This document shows positions 57,454 to 64,000 of a DNA stretch of 64,000 nucleotides, piece by piece. The notes beneath the pieces are model-generated. The model saw nothing but the letters and a program-made list of their open reading frames with translations, had not been told where the DNA came from and did not search any database. The translations under genes and the position numbers were made by a program. The first letter of the stretch is position 1. Every line of letters begins with the position of its first letter. The DNA is from Novispirillum itersonii (GTDB lineage: Bacteria > Pseudomonadota > Alphaproteobacteria > Rhodospirillales > Rhodospirillaceae), in assembly GCF_014205675.1 (NCBI RefSeq), contig NZ_JACIIX010000006.1:60585-124584 (forward strand), read 5' to 3'.

Positions 57454-57526
57454 GAAAACGCTCTGACTCTTTCAGGATAGAGCGTTCTTTTGGCTGACCA
57501 TAATCCACTCAATCAGAAAACGCTCC
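57454..57526. repeat. Intergenic GAAAACGCTC repeat element
   Basis: GAAAACGCTC at 57454-57463 and again at 57516-57525, with the inverted GAGCGTT (57480-57486) between them, giving AACGCTCT...AGAGCGTT hairpins. Such GAAAACGCTC-like elements are common between genes in alphaproteobacteria, from general knowledge. The rest of 57394-57755 shows nothing else. Confidence 0.5.
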
Positions 57527-57755
57527 GGGACCCTTCGCACCGGCGGAGGACCCTGCGGAGACCGCTTTCGGCAGTCAGGATCCCCGCTCATTCGGGCGGA
57601 ACTATAGGTCGTGACAGAGATGTTGCAAGAGCGAATTGAAATAGTTAAAAATTTTGTGGGTATATAGCCTGGAGAAGAGAATGGATTTCAGGCCGGAGGG
57701 AAATTCAGGGTGATGACCGTATCGTCCTGAGAGGAAAGTATTTCTTGTCCGCAGA

Positions 57756-57974
57756 TCAATAGTGCGGCGGCTTGGTGACCTCATGCGCCGGTTCCAGACT
57801 GGTCATCTTGCGATGCATCAGTTCCAGCGTCCGGGTCATACGGTCGATCTGGTCCCACTGCGCGGCCATCTGATCACTCATCTCCTGCTGGGCCAGCTCC
57901 AGATGGGCGACATGGCCTTCCAGCTCGTTAATGCGTTCCTGAAGCTGGGCAATTTCGGGGGCCGTATCGGTCAT
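57756..57974 (-). CDS. slyX: SlyX family protein
   Basis: 72 residues from ATG 57974. One long coiled coil (ELEGHVAHLELAQQEMSDQM) ending in KPPHY, the family's C-terminal pattern. The symbol is by family; function unknown. Confidence 0.85.
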   Translation of the reverse strand: MTDTAPEIAQLQERINELEGHVAHLELAQQEMSDQMAAQWDQIDRMTRTLELMHRKMTSLEPAHEVTKPPHY

Positions 57975-58022
57975 GATATCTGCTTTGCGAGTCGGAGGAA
58001 AACTGTCAGGGCGAGCGCAGAG

Positions 58023-58058
58023 AAAACCCCATTGACCGGTCCCGATCAATGGGGTTTT
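58023..58058. terminator. Terminator of the frd operon
   Basis: AAAACCCCATTGA-N10-TCAATGGGGTTTT, 25 bp past the frdD stop on the minus strand. Confidence 0.9.
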
Positions 58059-58082
58059 GCAACAGACTGAGACCGGAAGGGT

Positions 58083-58439
58083 TTACCAGACCGTCAGCAG
58101 GGCGGCGCCGCACAGCAGGGTCAGCACTGCGCCGATGCCGTAGCACAGGGCTCCGGCGATACGGTGGCCGTCTTCGCCGCGCAGGAACAGGTCCTGGAGG
58201 GTCATGCGCAGGCGGTGGGCACCGTGCCACAGGCAGGGCAGGATCACTCCGGCGAGGATGACCTTGCCGATCAGCGAGGCGGCAAAGGCGCGCATGGTGC
58301 CATAGGAAAAAGCCCCGGAGGCCAGCCCCAGCGGCACCAGAATGCCGGTGACGATGATCAGGGCGGGCAGCAGGAAGGCCGACAGGGTCCCTCCGGCGGC
58401 GAAAGGCAGCCAGACGATGGGCTTGCTGGAACGGGCCAT
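58083..58439 (-). CDS. frdD: Fumarate reductase subunit D
   Basis: 118 residues (E. coli 119) from ATG 58439, GGAGGGAA upstream. Three membrane helices; start KPIVWLPFAAGGTLSAFLLP and centre ASLIGKVILAGVILPCLWHG and HRLRMTLQDL match FrdD. Anchors the FrdAB pair in the inner membrane and forms the quinol site with FrdC. Last gene of the operon. Confidence 0.9.
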   Translation of the reverse strand: MARSSKPIVWLPFAAGGTLSAFLLPALIIVTGILVPLGLASGAFSYGTMRAFAASLIGKVILAGVILPCLWHGAHRLRMTLQDLFLRGEDGHRIAGALCYGIGAVLTLLCGAALLTVW

Positions 58440-58456
58440 ATCTTTCCCTCCGTCCT

Positions 58457-58846
58457 TTAAAACCACAGGGCCGCGCCGATGATCACCGCCGAAGCGAAGA
58501 TCCAGGCGGCATACTGGGCGATGATCACCGGCTGCGGCGGCAGAAAATCCTCGCCGACGATCACCGGGGTGGTACGCGGGGTGACTGCAAACCACGTCAC
58601 CGTGTGATACAGCGCGAACAGCAGGGCAACCCCCTGAAACACCAGCGCCGCCGGATGGCTGAGGGCGCTGACATAACCGTTCCACGCCGCTTCGCCTTCC
58701 GCCAGCCGCCACAGGCCGATAATCAGCAGGCCGCTGTAGGCGGTGACAAAGGCGCTGGACAGTTCCCGGATCATGTAACGGGTGTAGAACGGTCGGTCCA
58801 GCCACCAGCCATAGGTCATTTTCGGGGTATAGGGGCGACGGCTCAT
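58457..58846 (-). CDS. frdC: Fumarate reductase subunit C
   Basis: 129 residues (E. coli 130). PYTPKMTYGWWLDRPFYTRY at the start is the FrdC signature (KPY-PMTSTWW-PFYRFYM), with three membrane helices and HTVTWFAVTP. It belongs to the haem-free type D quinol:fumarate reductases, unlike the usual SdhC. Start overlaps the frdB stop by four bases (ATGA). Confidence 0.9.
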   Translation of the reverse strand: MSRRPYTPKMTYGWWLDRPFYTRYMIRELSSAFVTAYSGLLIIGLWRLAEGEAAWNGYVSALSHPAALVFQGVALLFALYHTVTWFAVTPRTTPVIVGEDFLPPQPVIIAQYAAWIFASAVIIGAALWF

Positions 58847-59613
58847 TCCTTGGTCCTCCCCGCATTGGACCGGCCCGGGATCAGGTGATCAAGGAACCAG
58901 TCGACGGAATTGGCGATTTTCTGTTCCTGAATGGCACCGCCCGGTTCCACATGCTTCGGGCAGACCTCGGAGCAGGCAGAGACGAAGGTGCATTCCCACA
59001 CCCCGTCGGCGGATCCGGTGACTTCCTGCCGTTCATGGCGGCCCTGATCGCGGGAATCCAGATTATACCGGTGCGCCAGTGCCAGCGCTGCCGGACCGAT
59101 AAAGCCGGGGTTGAGGCCGACCTGCGGGCAGGCGCTGTAGCACAGCAGGCAGTTGATGCACAGGGTGTGATGCTTGAAGCGCTTCAGCTGCTTCGGCAGC
59201 TGGATGTATTCGCCATCCTCGACCGGCTTTTCTTCCTCGCGGATGATCCACGGCTTCACCGATTCCAGCTTGGCCATGAAGCCTTCCATGTCCACCACCA
59301 GATCGCGCTCGATCGGGAAGTTGCGCAGCGGCTCCACCCGGATCGGGCCGCGCCCGAGGTAATCGCGCAGGAAGGCCTTACAGGTCAGCTTTTCCTCGCC
59401 GTTGACCACCATGCCGCAGGATCCGCACACCGCCATGTGGCAGGACCAGCGGTAGGTCAGGGAGCTGTCGGCGTTGTCCTTGATCCAGTTGAGGGCATCC
59501 AGAACCACCCAGTCCTCGTCATAGGGCACCTCAAAGCTCTGGAAGCGCGGCTCCTGATCCCGCTCGGGGTCGTAACGCAGGACTTCCAGCGTGACGGTTG
59601 TGGTGTTGCTCAT
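58843..59613 (-). CDS. frdB: Fumarate reductase iron-sulfur subunit
   Basis: 256 residues. [2Fe-2S] ligands C58, C63, C66, C78; [4Fe-4S] C152, C155, C158 (CINCLLC) with C218 probable; [3Fe-4S] C162, C208, C214. Passes electrons from quinol to FrdA. Its start overlaps the frdA stop as ATGA. Because the anchor genes are FrdC/FrdD-like, frdB is a better name than sdhB. Confidence 0.95.
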   Translation of the reverse strand: MSNTTTVTLEVLRYDPERDQEPRFQSFEVPYDEDWVVLDALNWIKDNADSSLTYRWSCHMAVCGSCGMVVNGEEKLTCKAFLRDYLGRGPIRVEPLRNFPIERDLVVDMEGFMAKLESVKPWIIREEEKPVEDGEYIQLPKQLKRFKHHTLCINCLLCYSACPQVGLNPGFIGPAALALAHRYNLDSRDQGRHERQEVTGSADGVWECTFVSACSEVCPKHVEPGGAIQEQKIANSVDWFLDHLIPGRSNAGRTKE

Positions 59614-61361
59614 GATGCGGCCCCCCCATACACCCGGGCGGCGGGCTGGGATTTGGTGATCGTCACCGGCTTGTAGTCAATCCGTGGCGGTTCGTCGCCC
59701 TGCCGCCACGCCATGCTGTGGGTCAGGAAACCGGCGTCATCCCGCTGCGGATGGTCAAGGCGCTGGTGCGCCCCGCGCGATTCCGTGCGCAGCAGGGCCG
59801 ACAGCGCCATGGTTTCGGCGATTTCCAGCATCGCCCCCAGTTCCAGCGCCTGCGTCAGGTCGGTGTTGAACACCCAGCTGCGGTCGGAAATCTTGACGTC
59901 GCGGTAGCGGCGGCGCAGATCGCGCAGGGTGGTGCAGGTCTGTTCCAGCCCTTCCTGCGTGCGGTAGATGCCGCAGCCGGATTCCATGGTCGCCATCATG
60001 TCGCGGCGGATGGTGGCCACCGCCTCGGTCCCACGGGAGCCGTCAACCAGCGCTTCGGCCCGGGCGCGGTGGGCCTTGGCCTGAGCCAGTGCCGATGCCT
60101 CTGACGGGGCGGGCACGCTGCGGGCCAGCCTGGCCGCCGCTTCCCCGGCGACTTTGCCGAACACCAGAAGTTCCGCCAGCGAGTTGGAGCCAAGGCGGTT
60201 GGCCCCGTTGATCGACACGCAGGCGGTTTCCCCGGCGCAGAACAGGCCGGGCAGGGGCGTGCCCGCCGTGATATCGCTGGCGATGCCGCCCATGGTGTAA
60301 TGGATCACCGGGCGCACCGGGATCGGCGCGGTGACCACATCGACCCCGACATAGGATTTGGCCAGATCACGGATGAATGGCAGCCGTTCGTTGATCTTCT
60401 TCTCGCCCAGATGCCGCAGGTCGAGGTGAACGACATCACCCCATTTGCTCTGGATGGTGCGGCCCTTCTGCTGTTCCTGCCAGAACGACTGCGACAGGCG
60501 GTCCCGCGGCCCCAGTTCCATCGCCTTCTTGCGCGGCCACGGGTCCGCCGGACCCATGCCGTAATCCTGAAGGTAACGATAGCCATCCTTGTTGACCAGA
60601 ATCCCGCCTTCGCCGCGCGCCGCTTCCGAAATCAGGATGCCGGTGCCGGGCAGGCCGGTGGGGTGGTACTGCACGAATTCCATATCCTGCAACGGCACCC
60701 CGGCCCGATAGGCCATCGCCATGCCGTCACCGGTCTTGATCGCCCCGTTGGTGGTGAACGGGAAGACCCGCCCGGCACCGCCGGTACAGAGGATCACCGC
60801 CTTGCCCAGCACCACCACCGGCTTGCCGCTGCGCATCTCATGGCTCAGCACGCCGACGGCGCGGCCGTCTTCCAGCAGCAGATCGGTGGTGTAGTACTCG
60901 TCCAGCCGCTTGATCGACGGATATTTCATCGAGGTCTGGAACAGGGTGTGCAGAATGTGGAAGCCGCTTTTGTCAGCGGCAAACCACGTGCGTTCAATCT
61001 TCATGCCGCCGAACGGGCGGACGGCGACCCGGCCATCCGGGTCCCGGCTCCACGGGCAGCCCCAGTGTTCCAGCCGGGTCAGCTCCTTCGGGGCCTGCTC
61101 AACGAAAAACTCCACGGCGTCCTGATCGGCCAGCCAGTCGGAGCCGCCGATGGTGTCGTTGAAGTGGTTTTCAAGGCTGTCGTTTTCCTTGATCACCCCG
61201 GCGGCCCCGCCTTCCGCCGCCACCGTGTGGCTGCGCATCGGGTACACCTTGGAGATCAGCGTCACCGACAGCGCCGGATCGGCTTCGGCCACCGCAATGG
61301 CGGCACGCAGGCCCGCGCCACCGGCGCCGACGATCACCACATCTGTCTGAAGGACATCCAT
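59610..61361 (-). CDS. frdA: Fumarate reductase flavoprotein subunit
   Basis: 583 residues from ATG 61361, AGGAGG upstream. FAD site [17 protein letters not shown], covalent-flavin H45 in [10 protein letters not shown] (E. coli H44), the HPTG motif ([12 protein letters not shown]), and [15 protein letters not shown]. Reduces fumarate to succinate during anaerobic respiration. First gene of frdABCD; no FNR-type site was recognised upstream (61362-61577). Confidence 0.95.
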   Translation of the reverse strand: MDVLQTDVVIVGAGGAGLRAAIAVAEADPALSVTLISKVYPMRSHTVAAEGGAAGVIKENDSLENHFNDTIGGSDWLADQDAVEFFVEQAPKELTRLEHWGCPWSRDPDGRVAVRPFGGMKIERTWFAADKSGFHILHTLFQTSMKYPSIKRLDEYYTTDLLLEDGRAVGVLSHEMRSGKPVVVLGKAVILCTGGAGRVFPFTTNGAIKTGDGMAMAYRAGVPLQDMEFVQYHPTGLPGTGILISEAARGEGGILVNKDGYRYLQDYGMGPADPWPRKKAMELGPRDRLSQSFWQEQQKGRTIQSKWGDVVHLDLRHLGEKKINERLPFIRDLAKSYVGVDVVTAPIPVRPVIHYTMGGIASDITAGTPLPGLFCAGETACVSINGANRLGSNSLAELLVFGKVAGEAAARLARSVPAPSEASALAQAKAHRARAEALVDGSRGTEAVATIRRDMMATMESGCGIYRTQEGLEQTCTTLRDLRRRYRDVKISDRSWVFNTDLTQALELGAMLEIAETMALSALLRTESRGAHQRLDHPQRDDAGFLTHSMAWRQGDEPPRIDYKPVTITKSQPAARVYGGAAS

Positions 61362-61577
61362 GCCCTGCTGCCTCCTCAAAATCCGCTGTGCGCCGCCCCG
61401 GCGGGCCGGGACGGACACAATGACCGGATGATAGCTGAGGTTTTGCCGTAAGGAAACGTTAAGTCCTTGTGACGGTTGGCAGGTCAGGGGAGGGGCCGCT
61501 CTGCGTCCCGCGCATGGCGGGAAGATGCCGCCGCCTGTATACGAAGCAAATAAAACCCCATGAATACAGTCGGGGAC

Positions 61578-62336
61578 TTACCGGATCCGGGTGGCGGTGA
61601 CCTTCTGATACATGCCGCCGAACAGGGTTTCCTTATGCCAGCTGAAAGCGCTGTCATCGGCATCGGAGTCTGCGGCAATCTGCTGAATCTCCGTTGTCCA
61701 CAGTTCGCGGGCAAATGGTTCCAGCAGGGCGAAGACCAGCATCATCACCGGCCGCAGCGGATGCCACAGCGCCGGAGCATGGTAATCGACAAACACCGCC
61801 TTCCCGGCGGGGCTGACGGAGCGCAGGACGGCGGCGGTCACCTGCCGTTTGGCCTCTGCCGGAACCTCATGCAGCAGGAAGAAGCAGGTGACGGTATCGG
61901 CCTGCATCGGCTCTGCGGTATCCGGTGACAGCAGAGACTCGCGGGCGTCGTGACGGATCACCCGGGCCTGCGGTATCCCGGTCAGCTTCCGGGTGGTCAG
62001 ATCCACCTGCACCGGGGCGACATCGCTGACGATCAGGCGGCCGAGCGGGCCGGTGCGGTCGGCAAGGCGGCGGGAGAATCCGCCATAGACGGCGGCGGGC
62101 TGCCAGACGGTGCTGCCGGGGGTGATATCGCGGGCCACCCAGTCCATCAGGCGGTCAGCATTGCCCCACAGGATGGTGTTGACCACCGCCTGATAATCAA
62201 AAAAGCGGGTGCCGAACCCGGACAGGTAAGCCCAGGTGTAGGTTTCGGCCAGATAGGCCGGAACATCCCCGGCATCGTGGCCGGGCAGGGACGGCTGCGG
62301 GTGTCGGGCGGGGCGGGGATTGGTACCGTCAGGCAT
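61578..62336 (-). CDS. rquA: Rhodoquinone biosynthesis protein RquA
   Basis: 252 residues from ATG 62336. A class I SAM-binding fold lacking the normal methyltransferase GxGxG: the loop reads VYGGFSRRLADRTG. Family features: TWAYLSGFGTRFFDYQAVVN, ILWGNADRLMDWV, VSDVAPVQVDL, FFLLHEVPAEAKRQV, VFVDYHAPALWHPLRP and LLEPFARELWTTEI. RquA turns ubiquinone into rhodoquinone, using SAM as amino donor. It lies 216 bp upstream of frdA on the same strand; rhodoquinone is the low-potential quinone that feeds fumarate reductase. Overlaps the preceding gene by eight bases. Confidence 0.87.
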   Translation of the reverse strand: MPDGTNPRPARHPQPSLPGHDAGDVPAYLAETYTWAYLSGFGTRFFDYQAVVNTILWGNADRLMDWVARDITPGSTVWQPAAVYGGFSRRLADRTGPLGRLIVSDVAPVQVDLTTRKLTGIPQARVIRHDARESLLSPDTAEPMQADTVTCFFLLHEVPAEAKRQVTAAVLRSVSPAGKAVFVDYHAPALWHPLRPVMMLVFALLEPFARELWTTEIQQIAADSDADDSAFSWHKETLFGGMYQKVTATRIR

Positions 62337-62784
62337 GGCTTTCTGCTCCGGGGGGGCCGTACAGGGCGCGGGCCCGGGTTTCAAAGGACGAAATCATCCG
62401 GTGGATCGAGTCTGCCGACAGCAGTGCGCCGATCACCTGAAAGGCGCGGATCCGCAGCTCGAAATCGGAAACAAGAGTGATAAGGCAGCCGCCGTCCTCG
62501 GCGGTTTCAAACGACCACCGCAGACTGAAGGACCGGAACGGCGGATCGGAGGAGGTGACCTCGATCAACGACGGGGCCACCGTGCGGGTGCGGGTGGTGA
62601 AGGTGTGGCGCACCGGCCCCATCCGCACCACCTGATCGGTGGTGTAGCTGTCATCCCGGCGGTTGCGCACCCGCACCGCCTGCCAGTTGGGAACGAAGGC
62701 GGGATAGGACTCGACGTCAGCGACCAGAGAGTACATCTGCTCCTGCGAGTAATAGACCTCTCGGGTGACGGTGGTGGACGGCAT
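62329..62784 (-). CDS. COQ10/RatA family (START-like) protein
   Basis: 151 residues from ATG 62784 (MPSTTVTREVYYSQEQMYSL). A START-like fold with the family's VADVESYPAFVPNWQAVRV and the C-terminal helix SADSIHRMISSFETRARALYG. COQ10 proteins bind ubiquinone and deliver it to respiratory enzymes. Its stop overlaps the rquA start by eight bases, so the two are translationally coupled; a quinone chaperone for RquA is plausible inference. Confidence 0.85.
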   Translation of the reverse strand: MPSTTVTREVYYSQEQMYSLVADVESYPAFVPNWQAVRVRNRRDDSYTTDQVVRMGPVRHTFTTRTRTVAPSLIEVTSSDPPFRSFSLRWSFETAEDGGCLITLVSDFELRIRAFQVIGALLSADSIHRMISSFETRARALYGPPGAESHA

Positions 62785-63625
62785 GGCTCCCCCTGTTTGC
62801 CGTTGCGGCCAGAATGGCCGGTGCCTGCGCAGGCCCGAAACCATACCGCGAAAATCTTAAAGCCCCCAGAGCCTTCCGCGATGGTGCCCGACCGGATCCC
62901 GCCATGGCAAGAGGGCCGGTGCTCTCTGCCACGATGCCAGGCCGGGGCCGGGCCGGAGCGTTGATTCCTCCGCCTTTGCCTCATTCCTGCCGCAAAGGGT
63001 AGGGGGCAGGAACGCAAAGGCAGGAAAAAACACTGCCCGGCGTCTGCCCTCTTCGCGAAAAACAGGCGGCTTGGACGGCCATGGTGTGCACCGCAAAAAC
63101 CTAGGGTCTGCCTTGATGTGGCGGTGCAGAAACTTCCCTGTCAATGGCCTTGTTTGCTTGACTTGTTTCAAGGGCGGGGATTACATCACGGCGATTCCGC
63201 GCGGGGCCCGTTCTTCGCGCGTCCTGTGCCTGCGTACCTTCTTTACGCGGCGTTTCTGTGTCCGAAAGATGTCCGCCCTGTGGCAGACAGATCCACCGGA
63301 CCCGGTCGGCCGTATAGACTGAAGTCCTGACTGGGGATGGACTTCCGGTCAGAAGGAACGCTGACAGAGGGCGCGTCGGGTACGGTAGCCGCGCCCTGCC
63401 TGAACAGGCAGGGCCGCCCCGGGCGAACCACTTGTTTTTGGCACGGGGGTGTGTGCCGCCTGAAGGATTGCCGCCGGAACGGGCCCCAATGCGGGGATTC
63501 CGCCCCGGCACTGCCGTGCGTTTCCGTTTCTTCCACCGTCCGCCCGGGCATGTGGGGGCGGAAGCGGCAGACCGCAAGACGCTTCAGGCTGCCAGCCGCC
63601 GCAGCAGGAGGTTGGAGCTACGCTC
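62785..63625. other. Long intergenic region between the rquA-frd cluster and nuoA
   Basis: About 840 bp without a recognised gene; frames here are short and unremarkable. A clear plus-strand promoter candidate is at 63158-63186 (TTGACT, 17-base spacer, TTACAT), about 440 bp before nuoA. A 10-bp inverted repeat GCCCTGCCTG-aa-CAGGCAGGGC is at 63393-63414 and could be a leader hairpin or operator. Confidence 0.5.
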
Positions 63626-63991
63626 ATGGAGAACTTGCTCCGCGAGTACCTGCCGATCCTGATCTTCCTCGGGATCGCGGTCGCCGTCGCAGGGATTGCC
63701 GTGCTGGCATCCTACATCGTTGCCCCGCAGCGCCCGGATCCTGAGAAGGATTCGGCATACGAGTGCGGCTTTGAGGCGTTTGACGACGCCCGCGCCCGTT
63801 TCGACGTGCGCTATTATCTGGTGGCCATTCTGTTCATCATTTTCGACCTGGAAGTCGCCTTCCTGTTCCCGTGGGCGGTGTCGTTCGGCGACGTCGGCAT
63901 GCTCGGGTTCTGGTCGATGATGGTGTTCCTGGGCGTGCTGACCATTGGCTTCGTTTATGAATGGAAGAAGGGAGCACTCGAATGGGAGTGA
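63626..63991 (+). CDS. nuoA: NADH-quinone oxidoreductase subunit A
   Basis: 121 residues. Three membrane helices with the family core [20 protein letters not shown] and [20 protein letters not shown]. The conserved Cys in ECGFE lies in the loop near the quinone cavity of complex I. First gene of the nuo operon. Confidence 0.97.
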   Translation: MENLLREYLPILIFLGIAVAVAGIAVLASYIVAPQRPDPEKDSAYECGFEAFDDARARFDVRYYLVAILFIIFDLEVAFLFPWAVSFGDVGMLGFWSMMVFLGVLTIGFVYEWKKGALEWE

Positions 63992-64000
63992 CCGGCCAGA
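63982..64000 (+). CDS. nuoB: NADH-quinone oxidoreductase subunit B (start only)
   Basis: The ATG at 63982 overlaps the end of nuoA by ten bases and begins MGVTGQ, the expected nuoB start; the window ends six codons in. Assignment rests on position and operon order. Confidence 0.7.

Noticed and set aside
58083-61361. Annotation as succinate dehydrogenase sdhCDAB
   Set aside because: Anchor subunits carry FrdC/FrdD signatures and gene order is ABCD, so fumarate reductase fits better; the direction in vivo is not proven.
61578-62336. Generic SAM methyltransferase
   Set aside because: The canonical glycine-rich loop is replaced by a VYGGF-type loop and the whole pattern matches RquA; the frd neighbours agree.
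62329-62784. RatA toxin of a RatA-RatB toxin-antitoxin pair
   Set aside because: No RatB-like gene follows; it overlaps rquA, so a quinone-binding COQ10 role is more likely.
63101-63577. 158-codon minus-strand frame upstream of nuoA
   Set aside because: No ribosome site, Arg/Pro/Gly-rich composition and it crosses the likely nuo promoter.

Overview
The window looks like a chromosomal segment of a GC-rich alphaproteobacterium, most likely of the Rhodospirillales or a close relative. The evidence is class I lysyl-tRNA synthetase, RquA-type rhodoquinone synthesis, a nuo operon starting at the right edge, and strong GC bias at third codon positions. Species identity is inference. Most of the window is ordinary housekeeping and metabolic DNA. 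No insertion sequence, prophage or CRISPR array was seen.

Left edge (1-2297, minus strand): a two-gene unit. A small membrane protein is followed, with overlapping stop and start codons, by a large STAND/NLR-like P-loop NTPase whose TPR tail runs off the window. Both proteins carry a similar glycine/asparagine-rich motif, as expected if an NLR signals to a membrane effector through amyloid-type contacts. This is the best candidate for a little-described (defence-like) system here. The NTPase has no stop inside the window and was read directly from the bases.

2.5-16 kb: small membrane protein, LysR/quinone oxidoreductase pair, a conspicuously AT-rich O-acyltransferase (likely acquired), AlaX editing protein, ClbS/DfsB protein, AraC regulator, an old-yellow-enzyme/SDR operon with divergent LysR, a Crp/Fnr regulator, a haem-oxygenase-fold protein and two small genes, one of them flagellar-rod-like. 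16-28 kb: rpmG, S41 protease, rnr, topA, dprA, ribB under an FMN riboswitch, a 102-bp tandem repeat and an Hsp70-like ATPase. 28-38 kb: asparaginase, a YhaV/PrlF toxin-antitoxin pair with a palindrome in its promoter, FAD oxidoreductase plus PucR regulator, a duplicated tRNA-Asn unit, a small secreted protein behind a palindrome-rich control region, lysK, and a 68-residue protein coupled to a 12-codon leader ORF.

38-58 kb: SPOR-domain protein, Dus, BKACE enzyme, universal stress protein, a long coiled-coil membrane protein, an aromatic-ring monooxygenase with its DUF2783 partner, Na/Pi cotransporter followed by a receiver-domain remnant, ExoD, AEC transporter, YccF, GST, OxyR, YbaK-like, esterase, tRNA-Ser, a triple-PDZ protein and SlyX.

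58-64 kb: an E. coli-type fumarate reductase operon frdABCD (minus strand), preceded on the same strand by a COQ10/RatA-like protein overlapping rquA. Together they suggest a rhodoquinone-linked fumarate respiration module, placed directly beside the divergent complex I operon (nuoA, start of nuoB).
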